This document shows positions 45,445 through 53,397 of a stretch of DNA of 64,000 nucleotides, in pieces. Source of the DNA: Paractinoplanes ferrugineus (GTDB lineage: Bacteria > Actinomycetota > Actinomycetes > Mycobacteriales > Micromonosporaceae); NCBI RefSeq assembly GCF_016862195.1, contig NZ_BOMM01000049.1, positions 124,001 to 188,000 of the forward strand. Direction: 5' to 3'. The notes beneath the pieces were generated by a model, which was not told where the DNA came from, did no database searches, and saw nothing but the letters and a program-made list of their open reading frames with translations. Positions within the stretch are counted from its first letter, which is position 1. Each line of letters starts with the position of its first letter. The translations under genes and the position numbers were made by a program.

Positions 45445-45710
45445 CACCGGAGCACCACGGACCACAACGCTCCTGCGTCGCATGCAGCCCGAATCCGTGA
45501 ACGCGGCCATGCCGGGGACTTCTCGCGCCGAAAGCTGAACTGGCCGTTTTTGCTGACGCCACCTAGTCCGGCCAGGACCTGACACAACACCACCGTCTGC
45601 CGCCCGGGTCGGCAACCGCGGCCGCGCGGTTGCCGAGGTCGAGTTCGCGTAGATGTCGATCAGGTGGGTCTTCTCGTCGTCAAGGGTGACGGGGCAGGGC
45701 AGGAGTCCTT

Positions 45711-46958
45711 TCAGGTTCGGGCGCCCACGCTGGAGCCGTTGGCCGGCACCAGGAAGGTGGACGACCGGATCGAGCCGTCTGAGTTGCGGGGTCCGGTGGC
45801 GGTCGACGGGTCGGTGCTGCGCAGCGTCCAGGTGCCGCCGAGATTCCACGAGTTTCCGGACGCGGTCGAGGAGCCGAGCGTCACGGCCGTCTTGTTGCCG
45901 ATGGCGAGATCGGCAGTGAGCCGGGACTTGGACCCGCCGTCGACGTCGAAGCCGGTCCGGGCGTTCTGGTAGGCGGTGCTGTGGTCGATCGTGATCGCCC
46001 CGGTGTTGCCGTTGTCGGTGAACCCGCTGGCCGCGTTGCCGAACGCCATGGCGTTGGTGACGGTGTGTCCGGCGGCGGGGCCGGTACCGCTGCTCCCGCC
46101 GAGTTTGAACCCGTTGCCGTCACCGGAGAAGTTCGGGATGTTCCACCGGTTGTAGCCGTTCCCGTACGCGAGGGTGTCCTGGATGGTGATCGGCGAGCTG
46201 AAGGTCCAGGCGTCGAAGCCGTCGTCGACGTTGTTCCACAGCCGGGCACCGCGGACCACGTTGCCGGTACCGCTGCCTTCCTTGATGCCGAGCCCGTCGG
46301 CGCTCTCGCCGTTCTTGCGCGGGTCGTGATTGCCGTAGCTGTCCAGGTTGAGGATCAGGTTGTTCGAGGAAGCGCCCTGCAGTTGGAAGCCGGTCTCGTA
46401 GTTGTCGCGGGTGACGAGCCGCTCGAACGTGTTGTCGGTGCAGGCGTTGCAGTAGACGCCGTACGGTCCGTGGGCGATCTCCAGGCCCACCAGCTTCCAG
46501 CGGGACGCCTCCATGTGGATGACCCCGCGCTGGGCGCTGGGGATGGTGGAGCCGACCGCGCCGGGCGTGTACGCCAGCGCTTCCCCGTCGAGGACGACCT
46601 TCTCGGTGCCGTAGTTGGTCAGGGTGATCGGCGCGGCGGCGGTGCCGCTCTTGGTGATCTGGATGTTGCCGGCCAGCTGGTACGTGCCGCCGCGGACCGC
46701 AACGGTGCCGCCCGCCTTGACCAGGCCGACCGCCTTCTGCACGGTGGCGAACGGGGCGGCCAGGGTGCCCGGGTTGGTGTCATTGCCGTTGGTCGCGACG
46801 TAGAGAGTCGTCGTGGCGGCCAAGGCGGGCAGGGTGACGCCGGAAGCCGGCGGAAGGCTGGCCGCGGAGGCAAGCGTGGGAAGACCGGCGACTGCCAGGG
46901 CGACTGCGCCGACCACCGCGCCGGGCAGCGCCCTTGATCGTCCGCGACGAAAGTGCAT
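45711..46958 (-). CDS. Secreted right-handed beta-helix protein (pectate lyase-like)
   Basis: A 415-aa protein with a signal peptide (ALPGAVVGAVALAVAGLPTL, cleavage near ASA). A parallel beta-helix follows: TLYVATNGNDTNPGTLAAPF (family start), repeated short turns such as GVYCNACTDNTFERLVTRDN, ESADGLGIKEGSGTGN, and WNNVDDGFDAWTFSSPI. The last Asp-rich DDGFD turn is typical of PL9-type pectate lyases. ATG 46958 has GGAGG upstream. A LacI-type palindrome lies ~65 bp before the start. With the adjacent sugar transport genes it probably degrades extracellular polysaccharide; the substrate is not proven. Confidence 0.82.
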   Translation of the reverse strand: MHFRRGRSRALPGAVVGAVALAVAGLPTLASAASLPPASGVTLPALAATTTLYVATNGNDTNPGTLAAPFATVQKAVGLVKAGGTVAVRGGTYQLAGNIQITKSGTAAAPITLTNYGTEKVVLDGEALAYTPGAVGSTIPSAQRGVIHMEASRWKLVGLEIAHGPYGVYCNACTDNTFERLVTRDNYETGFQLQGASSNNLILNLDSYGNHDPRKNGESADGLGIKEGSGTGNVVRGARLWNNVDDGFDAWTFSSPITIQDTLAYGNGYNRWNIPNFSGDGNGFKLGGSSGTGPAAGHTVTNAMAFGNAASGFTDNGNTGAITIDHSTAYQNARTGFDVDGGSKSRLTADLAIGNKTAVTLGSSTASGNSWNLGGTWTLRSTDPSTATGPRNSDGSIRSSTFLVPANGSSVGART

Positions 46959-47021
46959 GAAATTCTCCTCCGGGAGGGCCGGACCGGCCGTGACCGCGCC
47001 CCGAAGGCGGGGGCTGAACCC

Positions 47022-47043
47022 GTCAGGAAAGCGCTTTCCTGAC
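47022..47043. promoter_or_regulatory. LacI-family operator-like palindrome
   Basis: A perfect 22-bp palindrome with the core GAAAGCGCTTTC, the classic shape of LacI/GalR or catabolite-type operators. It lies 64 bp upstream of the pectate-lyase-like gene, where a repressor would block the promoter. No LacI-family gene is in the window, so the regulator must be encoded elsewhere. Confidence 0.65.
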
Positions 47044-47305
47044 AAGATAAGGATGTCCATCCGTACATGTCAATGAATTCGGCTCCGGACCCGCGGCGAT
47101 CATGGATGACCTCACCCACGGAGCCGGATCACCCTGTCGACACCGCGGGCCGGACCCCGACGGGTTCGGCGTATGGGTGGCCGCCTTAACTGAACGGCCT
47201 AGTACTGCCCGCAGACGCCTGTACCAAGCCCGACTCAGCCACTACAAGACGGACGATCAGCGCGGCGAGCAGGCGTCGGATCTCGGGTGCGGTGTAGCCG
47301 ATCGA

Positions 47306-48073
47306 TTACCACAGTGTGTAGCCGCCGTCGATGACCAGCACCGAGCCGGTGACGAAGGACGAGGCGTCGGCGGCCAGGTAGAGCGCGGAAGGTGCGATCT
47401 CGGCTGCCTGGGCGTAGCGCTGCATGGGAACCTCATCGATCCAGTAGTGCCGCCATTTGGGGTCGTCGATGTCGGAAATCTCGGTCTTGGTGTAGCCCGG
47501 CGCGAGGGCGTTGACCCGTACGCCGTGCGGCGCCCACTCGGCGGCCAGCGACCGGGTCAGGTGGTGCACGCCGGCCTTCGACACCGCGTACGGGGCATGC
47601 CACTGCGGCCGGTTGATGATCAAGCCGGACATGGAGCCGATGTTGACGATCGAGCCCGAGCGGCGGGCGACCATCTGTTCGCCCACGACCTGGCTGGCCT
47701 TCCAGACCGCGTCCAGATTGGTGGCCATCACGCGCTGCCAGCCCTCGTCGTCCAGAGTCAGCGACTCGCCGTGGATGCCCACGCCGGCGTTGTTGATCAG
47801 TACGTCGATCGGGCCGAGCTGCTCGGTGACCGTCTCGCGCATAGCCACCAGCGCGGCCCGATCGGTCACGTCGGTGGTCACGGCCAGCGCGGCCGGGCCG
47901 ACCTTGGCCAGTTCGGCGACGGTCTGCTCGTTGCGTTCGGCGTCGCGGGCGGCCACCACCACGGAGGCGCCGGCCTCGGCCAGGGCGACCGCGATCGCCT
48001 TGCCGATGCCACGGTTGCCGCCGGTCACCACGGCCACCTTGCCGTCGAGCCGGAACAGGTCGAGGACGCTCAT
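47306..48073 (-). CDS. SDR-family oxidoreductase
   Basis: A 255-aa classical short-chain dehydrogenase. Cofactor motif TGGNRGIGKAIA (TGxxxGIG), NAG motif VLINNAGVGIHG, catalytic Ser in VNIGSMSG, Tyr/Lys in YAVSKAGVHHL, and PGYTKTE. The sequence resembles gluconate-5-dehydrogenase/KduD-type SDRs. Its ATG overlaps the kinase stop (ATGA), so it is the last gene of the sugar operon. It probably oxidises or reduces a sugar or sugar acid brought in by the transporter. Confidence 0.88.
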   Translation of the reverse strand: MSVLDLFRLDGKVAVVTGGNRGIGKAIAVALAEAGASVVVAARDAERNEQTVAELAKVGPAALAVTTDVTDRAALVAMRETVTEQLGPIDVLINNAGVGIHGESLTLDDEGWQRVMATNLDAVWKASQVVGEQMVARRSGSIVNIGSMSGLIINRPQWHAPYAVSKAGVHHLTRSLAAEWAPHGVRVNALAPGYTKTEISDIDDPKWRHYWIDEVPMQRYAQAAEIAPSALYLAADASSFVTGSVLVIDGGYTLW

Positions 48074-48720
48074 GCGGGCTCCTTCTCAGTCATGATCTGG
48101 ACGATGCGGTGGGCATGCGGCCGGGTCGAGGCGATCAGCTCCGCGTTCACCTGATCCGAGCCGTACGAGCGGTCGTGCGCCTCCTGGGGGCTGCGCCCGA
48201 AGCGCATGTGCCGGTCGATGAGCCGCCGCATGCGCACCTCCTCGCCTGGTTCGACGTACCAGACCTGGTCGATCAGCGCGGCCGTGGCCCGCCACCGGTC
48301 GTCGTCGACGAGCAGGTAGTTGCCCTCGGTGACGACCAGGGGCGTGTCGCGGTGCACCGGCACGACGCAGGCGATGGATTCCTCGATCGACCGGTCGAAC
48401 TCGGCGCCGTACACGATCTCGTCGGTCTGCGGCCGCAGCCGGCGCAGCAGGGCCTGATAGCCGGCGGCGTCGAAGGTGTCGGCGGCGCCCTTGCGGTCGT
48501 GCCGGCCGAGCCGGTGCAGTTCGGCGTTGGAGAGGTGGAAGCTGTCCAGGCCGACCAGCACGGCCCGGTCGCCGAGCGCGTCGACGAGATCGCGGGCCAG
48601 GGTGGACTTGCCGGCCCCGGGCGCGCCGGTGATGCCGAGGATCCGCCGTTGGCCGCCGGCCACGAGATCGCGGGCCGCGGCCACCAGGGTGGCCAGGTCG
48701 ACCTGCTCGGGGCCGGTCAC
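48070..48720 (-). CDS. Sugar-operon P-loop kinase (FrcK/uridine kinase-like)
   Basis: A 216-aa P-loop kinase: Walker A GITGAPGAGKSTLA, substrate region VGLDSFHLSNAELHRLGRHD, a YGAEFDRSIEE segment and VVTEGNYLLVDDDRWRA, as in the nucleoside/nucleotide kinase family found in frc-type operons. GTG 48720 overlaps the ABC ATPase stop, and its own stop overlaps the SDR start. It likely phosphorylates the imported sugar, but the family's substrate varies. Confidence 0.8.
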   Translation of the reverse strand: MTGPEQVDLATLVAAARDLVAGGQRRILGITGAPGAGKSTLARDLVDALGDRAVLVGLDSFHLSNAELHRLGRHDRKGAADTFDAAGYQALLRRLRPQTDEIVYGAEFDRSIEESIACVVPVHRDTPLVVTEGNYLLVDDDRWRATAALIDQVWYVEPGEEVRMRRLIDRHMRFGRSPQEAHDRSYGSDQVNAELIASTRPHAHRIVQIMTEKEPA

Positions 48721-49505
48721 GCGGTTCCCCCCTCGAGGTGCAGGGACTCGGGTGATTTGGCGCCGGTCATCACAGCTACCGCCTCCTCCATCGTGGTGTT
48801 GCGGGGGTCGACCAGGGCGATGCGCCGCCCGAGCCGGTGGATGTGGATGCGGTCGGCGACCTGGAACACGTTGGGCATGTTGTGGCTGATCAGCACGACG
48901 GGCAGGCCGTTCTCGCGGACCCGTTCGATCAGGCCGAGCACCTGGTTGGTTTCGCGGACGCCGAGCGCCGCGGTCGGCTCGTCCATGATCACGACGCTGG
49001 TGGCCCAGGCGGCCACCCGGGCCACCGCGACCGCCTGCCGCTGGCCGCCCGACAGGGTCTCGACCTTCTGCCGGATCGACTGGATGCGGATGCCCAGGTC
49101 GGCCATCTGGCGGGCCGACCCGTGCCGCATGGCCGGCTTGTCGAGCTTGCGGAAGACCGTACCCAGAAGGCCTTTGCGTCTTTGCTCGCGGCCCAGATAG
49201 AGGTTCTGGGTGATGTCGAGCGCGGGGGCCACACCGAGCTCCTGATAGACGGTCTCGATGCCGACCCGACGCGCGTCGAGGGCGCTGCGGAAGTGCACCT
49301 GTTCGCCCTTGAGCGAGATGGTTCCCGAGTCGGGGACGACCGCACCGGTGAGCGCCTTGATCAGGGTGGACTTGCCGGCGCCGTTGTCGCCGATCACCGC
49401 CAGGATCTCGTCGGCCCGCAGGTCGAAGTCGCAGTCGTCCAGGGCGACCACCTGGCCGTAGTGCTTGGTGAGCCCGCGCGCTCGCAGAACAACAGTCTCG
49501 GTCAT
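48717..49505 (-). CDS. Sugar ABC transporter ATPase, single-domain type
   Basis: A 262-aa ATPase: Walker A GDNGAGKSTLIKAL, Q-loop IETVYQELGVAPAL, signature VETLSGGQRQAVAVARVAAW, Walker B VVIMDEPTAALG, H-loop VVLISHNMPNVFQVADRIHI. Unlike RbsA it has only one ATPase domain, as in FrcA. ATG 49505 overlaps the permease stop (ATGA). It energises sugar import with the neighbouring permease and binding protein. Confidence 0.92.
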   Translation of the reverse strand: MTETVVLRARGLTKHYGQVVALDDCDFDLRADEILAVIGDNGAGKSTLIKALTGAVVPDSGTISLKGEQVHFRSALDARRVGIETVYQELGVAPALDITQNLYLGREQRRKGLLGTVFRKLDKPAMRHGSARQMADLGIRIQSIRQKVETLSGGQRQAVAVARVAAWATSVVIMDEPTAALGVRETNQVLGLIERVRENGLPVVLISHNMPNVFQVADRIHIHRLGRRIALVDPRNTTMEEAVAVMTGAKSPESLHLEGGTA

Positions 49506-50503
49506 CGCGTCTGCCTCGTCCGGACGAAGTGGTCGACGGCGACCGCGATCACGACCAGGATGCCCGTCGCCACCTGCTGGTAGAGCGAGTCGATGCCGGC
49601 CTGGGTGAGCCCGTTGGCCAGCACGGTCACGATCAGCGCGCCGATGAAGGTGCCGACCACGCCGCCGCGCCCGCCGAACAGGCTGGTCCCGCCGATCACC
49701 ACGGCGGTGATGCTGTCGAGGTTGGCGGTGGAGTAGCCGCTCGGGTCGGCCGTGGGGGTGCGACCGAGGGCCTGCCACGCGGCGAACGCGTACACCACGG
49801 CTGCGGTCAGATAGACGCTGAGCAGGACCCGCCGCACCTTGATGCCGGTGAGCGCGGCGGCAGCCCGGTTGTCGCCGACGGCGTAGACGCGTACCCCCCA
49901 GGCCGTCTGGGTCAGGGCGTAGCCGAGCACCGCGGTCAGCGCGATCCAGAGCAGCACGCCGTACGTGATGCTGATCCCGCCGACCGTGGGGCCGTCGTTG
50001 AGGATCGTCAGCAGGTCGGAACTGATCGGGTAGGACTGCGAGTCGGTGTAGAGGCGGGCGGCCGCGGTCAGCACCGAGAGCACGCCCAGCGTGACGATGA
50101 ACGGCGGCAACGAGAACCGCGAGATGAGTACGCCGTTGAGGCCGCCCATCACCAGGCAGACGAGGGTGCCGACGACCAGGGCCCAGAGCGCGTTGCCGTC
50201 GGTGGCCAGCTTGCCGATGACCACCGCGGCCAGCACCATGATCGCGCCGTTGGCCAGGTCGATGCCCGCGGTCAGGATGATCAGCGTCTGACCCAGAGCG
50301 AGCGTGCCGACCACGACCGACTGGGTGGCGATCAGCGACAGGTTGTCGGCGTTGAGGAACGTGCTGGTCGTGACGCCGAACACGACGATCGCGAGGATCA
50401 GCGCCGCCAGCGGCCCGGCGATCTGGCTGCCGATGAAGGTGCGCAGCGGACCGCCGTGGTCCTCCTCCTTCTCGAGGAGGGCCGCGTCGGCGGTGTTCGT
50501 CAT
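49502..50503 (-). CDS. Sugar ABC transporter permease (RbsC/FrcC-like)
   Basis: A 333-aa permease with ~9-10 membrane helices. It has the BPD_transp_2 pattern SVVVGTLALGQTLIILTAGI and DLANGAIMVLAA, FIVTLGVLSVLTAAARL, YAVGDNRAAAALTGIKVRRV, and VVIGGTSLFGGRGGVVGTFI. ATG 50503 overlaps the binding-protein stop (ATGA) and the stop overlaps the ATPase. It forms the membrane channel of the importer. Confidence 0.92.
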   Translation of the reverse strand: MTNTADAALLEKEEDHGGPLRTFIGSQIAGPLAALILAIVVFGVTTSTFLNADNLSLIATQSVVVGTLALGQTLIILTAGIDLANGAIMVLAAVVIGKLATDGNALWALVVGTLVCLVMGGLNGVLISRFSLPPFIVTLGVLSVLTAAARLYTDSQSYPISSDLLTILNDGPTVGGISITYGVLLWIALTAVLGYALTQTAWGVRVYAVGDNRAAAALTGIKVRRVLLSVYLTAAVVYAFAAWQALGRTPTADPSGYSTANLDSITAVVIGGTSLFGGRGGVVGTFIGALIVTVLANGLTQAGIDSLYQQVATGILVVIAVAVDHFVRTRQTR

Positions 50504-51513
50504 TTTTCGCCCCAGCAGTTCTGCAGCCCCCACTCGGAGGTCTGGGACGTGAGCCCGGCCACCGGCTTGTCGGTGATCAGAACGGTGCCGGAGTCGGTCA
50601 GGCCGGGCTTGGGCTTGGTGCCGTTGGCGATGTACTCGGCTGCCGCGGCCACCGCCAGCTCACCCATCTTGCTGGGGAACTGCATCGCGGTCGCGCCGAT
50701 GATGCCGTCCTTGACGTCCTGGACGCCGGAGCAGGCGCCGTCCACCGACACCATGGTCGCCTTGCCCTGGAGGCCTTTGTTCTTGAGCGCCGTGTACGCG
50801 CCGTGGGCGACCGGCTCGTTGATCGTGTAGACGAGGTTGATGTCGGGGTGGGCCGAGAGCAGGTTCTCCATGGCCGACTGACCGGTCTCGACGGTGCCCT
50901 TGGTCAGCGCCTCGCCGGCGATCTGGGGGTCCTTGTCGGTGATGCCGAAGCCCTCGAGGAAGCCGTTGTGCCGCCCGCCGGCCGGCCCGTCGGACAGGTC
51001 GAAGTCGAGCAGCGCGATGCGGGGAGACGGTGGGGCGGACGCCTTGGCCCACTGACCGATCAGCTTGCCCGCGGCGGTGTTGTCGGTGGCGAAGGTCGCG
51101 TCGGCGGCGTCGACCGGGGTCACCGTGGCGTTGACCGTGACCACCAGGATGCCCTTGTCCCGAGCCTTCTTGACCACGTCGACCAGGGCGGTCGGGTTGG
51201 CCGGGTCGAGCACGATCGCCTTCACTTTGCGGGCGATCATGTTCTCGATCGCCGTCACCTGGGTGGCCGAGTCGCCGGGCACCTTGGCCTCGGACTTCAT
51301 CACCTTCCAGCCCTTGGCCGTGGCAGCCGCCTCGGTCGCCTTCTCGAGCGTGCCGAAGAACGGGTTGGACAGGTTGAGCTCGACGATGCCGATGGTGACG
51401 TCGCTCGATCCGGAGCCCGAACCGGCGTCGTCATCGCTGCTCCCACAGGCAGCCGTCCCGATCAGCAGGCTGGTAGCCAGTATCGAGGCTGCCGCGCGGC
51501 GAATGGTGTGCAT
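50500..51513 (-). CDS. Sugar ABC transporter substrate-binding lipoprotein
   Basis: A 337-aa periplasmic-binding-type (Peripla_BP_4) lipoprotein. The lipobox LIGTAACGSS ends the signal peptide (C23). The mature start is VTIGIVELNLSNPFFGTLEK, followed by KVKAIVLDPANPTALVDVVK and INLVYTINEPVAHGAYTALK, where the substrate-binding Glu/Asn pocket lies, as in RbsB/FrcB. GGAGG precedes ATG 51513. It is the first gene of the operon 51513-47306, opposite the ROK regulator. Confidence 0.92.
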   Translation of the reverse strand: MHTIRRAAASILATSLLIGTAACGSSDDDAGSGSGSSDVTIGIVELNLSNPFFGTLEKATEAAATAKGWKVMKSEAKVPGDSATQVTAIENMIARKVKAIVLDPANPTALVDVVKKARDKGILVVTVNATVTPVDAADATFATDNTAAGKLIGQWAKASAPPSPRIALLDFDLSDGPAGGRHNGFLEGFGITDKDPQIAGEALTKGTVETGQSAMENLLSAHPDINLVYTINEPVAHGAYTALKNKGLQGKATMVSVDGACSGVQDVKDGIIGATAMQFPSKMGELAVAAAAEYIANGTKPKPGLTDSGTVLITDKPVAGLTSQTSEWGLQNCWGEK

Positions 51514-51587
51514 ATGTGTCCTCCGGCTGTTCGATCGAGGGTCCTACTGAAGTCCATCGCGTTACGGCTCATCGTGAGTTTGATTAC

Positions 51588-51650
51588 GTTGACTGTCAAC
51601 CACAAGATTGCGTCTTATGCGTTGTAGCCGACATAAGTACTGTGGTTGAC
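51588..51650. promoter_or_regulatory. Candidate ROK operator region
   Basis: The divergent promoter region contains a palindrome GTTGAC-T-GTCAAC (51588-51600). It also has GTCAACCACA (51595-51604) with its inverted partner TGTGGTTGAC (51641-51650), 36 nt apart. Placement between the ABC operon and the ROK gene makes these the most likely binding sites for the ROK protein. Confidence 0.5.
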
Positions 51651-51657
51651 TGACGCC

Positions 51658-52863
51658 GTGACCACCGCCACCCCCGCTCGCGCCGAGGACGGCCCCGGCC
51701 GCATCCTCGAATTGATCATCAATGGATCGGCCCGCACCCGTACCGGGATTGCGCAGATCACGGGCCTGTCCCGATCAACCGTGGGCCAGCGGCTGGACAC
51801 GCTCTTCGACGCCCAGCTGATCCAGGAGAGCAGCGACAACGTGCCCTCGCGGGGCCGCCCGTCGCGGGCGCTCGAACTCAACCCACGGGCCGGCGTGCTG
51901 CTCTCGGTCGACGTCGGCGAGGAACGCACCCGCATGGCGGTGCTCGACCTCAACATGGCCATCCTGGGCGACCGGGTCGCCCGGCTCGCCCTCGGCGACG
52001 GCCCCGAGATACTGCTCGACCGGATCACCGCGGTGCTCCGCGAGCTGATCGATCACCTCGGGTTGGACCAGACCGCGGTGGCCGGGCTCGGGCTCGGCCT
52101 GCCCGCGCCGGTCGACTATGAGGCCGGCCGGGTGCAGGGCTGGTCGATCATGTCGGGCTGGGAGGGCTACGACATCCGCCGTCACCTACGGCGCAGCTGG
52201 CCGGTGCCGATCCTCATCGACAACGACGTCAACCTGCTCACCCTGGCCGAGCACCGCCGGTACTGGCCCGGCCAGCGGCACCTGTTCTTCGTCAAGGCCG
52301 GTACGGGCATCGGCAGCGGCATGGTCATCGACGGCGCGATCAACCGGGGCGCCCAGGGCGCGGCCGGCGACATCGGCCACGCGCACGTGGCCGGCTTCGG
52401 TGACCCGCAGTGCCGATGCGGCAACGCGGGCTGCCTGGAGTCGCTGGCCGGTGGCTGGGCCCTCGCCCGCGACCTGCGCGAGGGGCACGACGCCCGCGAC
52501 GTCGCCGACCGGCTACGCCGCGGCGACTCGGCCGCGGTCACCGGGCTGCGCCAGGCCGGGCGCATCATGGGCGAGTCGATCGCGTACGCCACCAGCCTGC
52601 TCAACCCGGACGTGATCGTGCTCGGCGGGCTGCTTGCCACCACCGGCGACGACCTGCTGGCCGGCATCCGACAGGTCGTCTATCAGCGCTCGCTGCCCTT
52701 GGCCACCCGCCAGCTGCGCATCGTCTCCACCCGCTACAAGTCGAGGGCCGGCATCGCGGGCGCGGGCTATCTGGTCCGCGACCACGTGCTGAGCCCGGCC
52801 GTCCTGGACGCCTGCCTGGCGGTCGGTAAATCCCCCTTTGCCGGTGCCGGTGCCGGTAGCTGA
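51658..52863 (+). CDS. ROK-family transcriptional regulator
   Basis: A ~401-aa ROK protein. The N-terminal winged helix covers ~20-70 (RILELIINGSARTRTGIAQI, then LSRSTVGQRLDTLFD). The ROK sugar-kinase fold follows with the ATP-like VSVDVGEERTRMAVLDLN, NDVNLLTLAEHRRYWPGQRH, and the zinc motif GHAHVAGFGDPQCRCGNAGC, which includes H-x10-C-x-C-x4-C. GTG 51658 is used; TTG 51646 is in frame and neither has a clear SD. It is divergent from the sugar ABC operon, which it probably represses. Confidence 0.88.
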   Translation: MTTATPARAEDGPGRILELIINGSARTRTGIAQITGLSRSTVGQRLDTLFDAQLIQESSDNVPSRGRPSRALELNPRAGVLLSVDVGEERTRMAVLDLNMAILGDRVARLALGDGPEILLDRITAVLRELIDHLGLDQTAVAGLGLGLPAPVDYEAGRVQGWSIMSGWEGYDIRRHLRRSWPVPILIDNDVNLLTLAEHRRYWPGQRHLFFVKAGTGIGSGMVIDGAINRGAQGAAGDIGHAHVAGFGDPQCRCGNAGCLESLAGGWALARDLREGHDARDVADRLRRGDSAAVTGLRQAGRIMGESIAYATSLLNPDVIVLGGLLATTGDDLLAGIRQVVYQRSLPLATRQLRIVSTRYKSRAGIAGAGYLVRDHVLSPAVLDACLAVGKSPFAGAGAGS

Positions 52864-52887
52864 ATTAGTGAAATGCTTCTATAGCTG

Positions 52888-52985
52888 TCAAGTGGTGCTG
52901 GGGGCCAGATTGGCGCTGTTCAGGGTCCGGAAGAGTGGTCTGCTGAGGTAGCGCTTGAGGCTGCGCATGATCTCGCGGCACTTAA
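52888..52985 (-). mobile_element. IS110-like transposase C-terminal remnant
   Basis: The minus-strand frame ending TGA at 52888-52890 reads KCREIMRSLKRYLSRPLFRT and LNSANLAPSTT. LKRYxxRxxFRxLN is a typical end of IS110-family transposases. Only about 30 codons remain. Confidence 0.4.
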
Positions 52986-53242
52986 GTTGATCGTCGTCGC
53001 CAGTGGGATTGCTGTGATTGCCACGGGCGGCGGCATCGGAAGCGTGACCAGGCGATGATGTGCTCGTTGTCCGGGCGAGGGCCGTTGAGCAGTGCCGCGA
53101 TCAGGCGGCGGGCTTCGGGGACGCTGCGCCGAGCGAGTAGCCAGTGGCCTCGTCCGGTCGCCCACCAGGGCCGGATCGGTGTTCGCACCCAGTCGTAAAC
53201 CCGGGGGCCATGGGCACCGTCCCCGCACGACAGCCGCCGCCA
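52986..53242 (-). mobile_element. IS701-family transposase remnant (C-terminal half)
   Basis: The minus-strand frame reads WRRLSCGDGAHGPRVYDWVR, RGHWLLARRSV, then PEARRLIAALLNGPRPDNEH and WSRFRCRR. These are successive landmarks of IS701 transposases, with an internal deletion between LARRSV and EARRLIAALL (about 53119) and no catalytic N-terminal part. Confidence 0.6.
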
Positions 53243-53397
53243 GGATCGTGCCGGCAGAAAACACGCTGTCCGACTCCTGGCCGTGACGCGATGTACTGAA
53301 CCGACGTTCGCCCGACCGCCGGCCGGCCGCCGAGACCTACTAACCGAAGAGCCGAAAACACCGATCTTGGGAAAGTCCCCGACCACCGGGGGTGTAC

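Noticed and set aside
47102..48154. Plus-strand 350-codon frame opposite the SDR and kinase genes
   Set aside because: Antisense mirror of the SDR gene; composition is His/Gly/Asp-rich as expected for a shadow.
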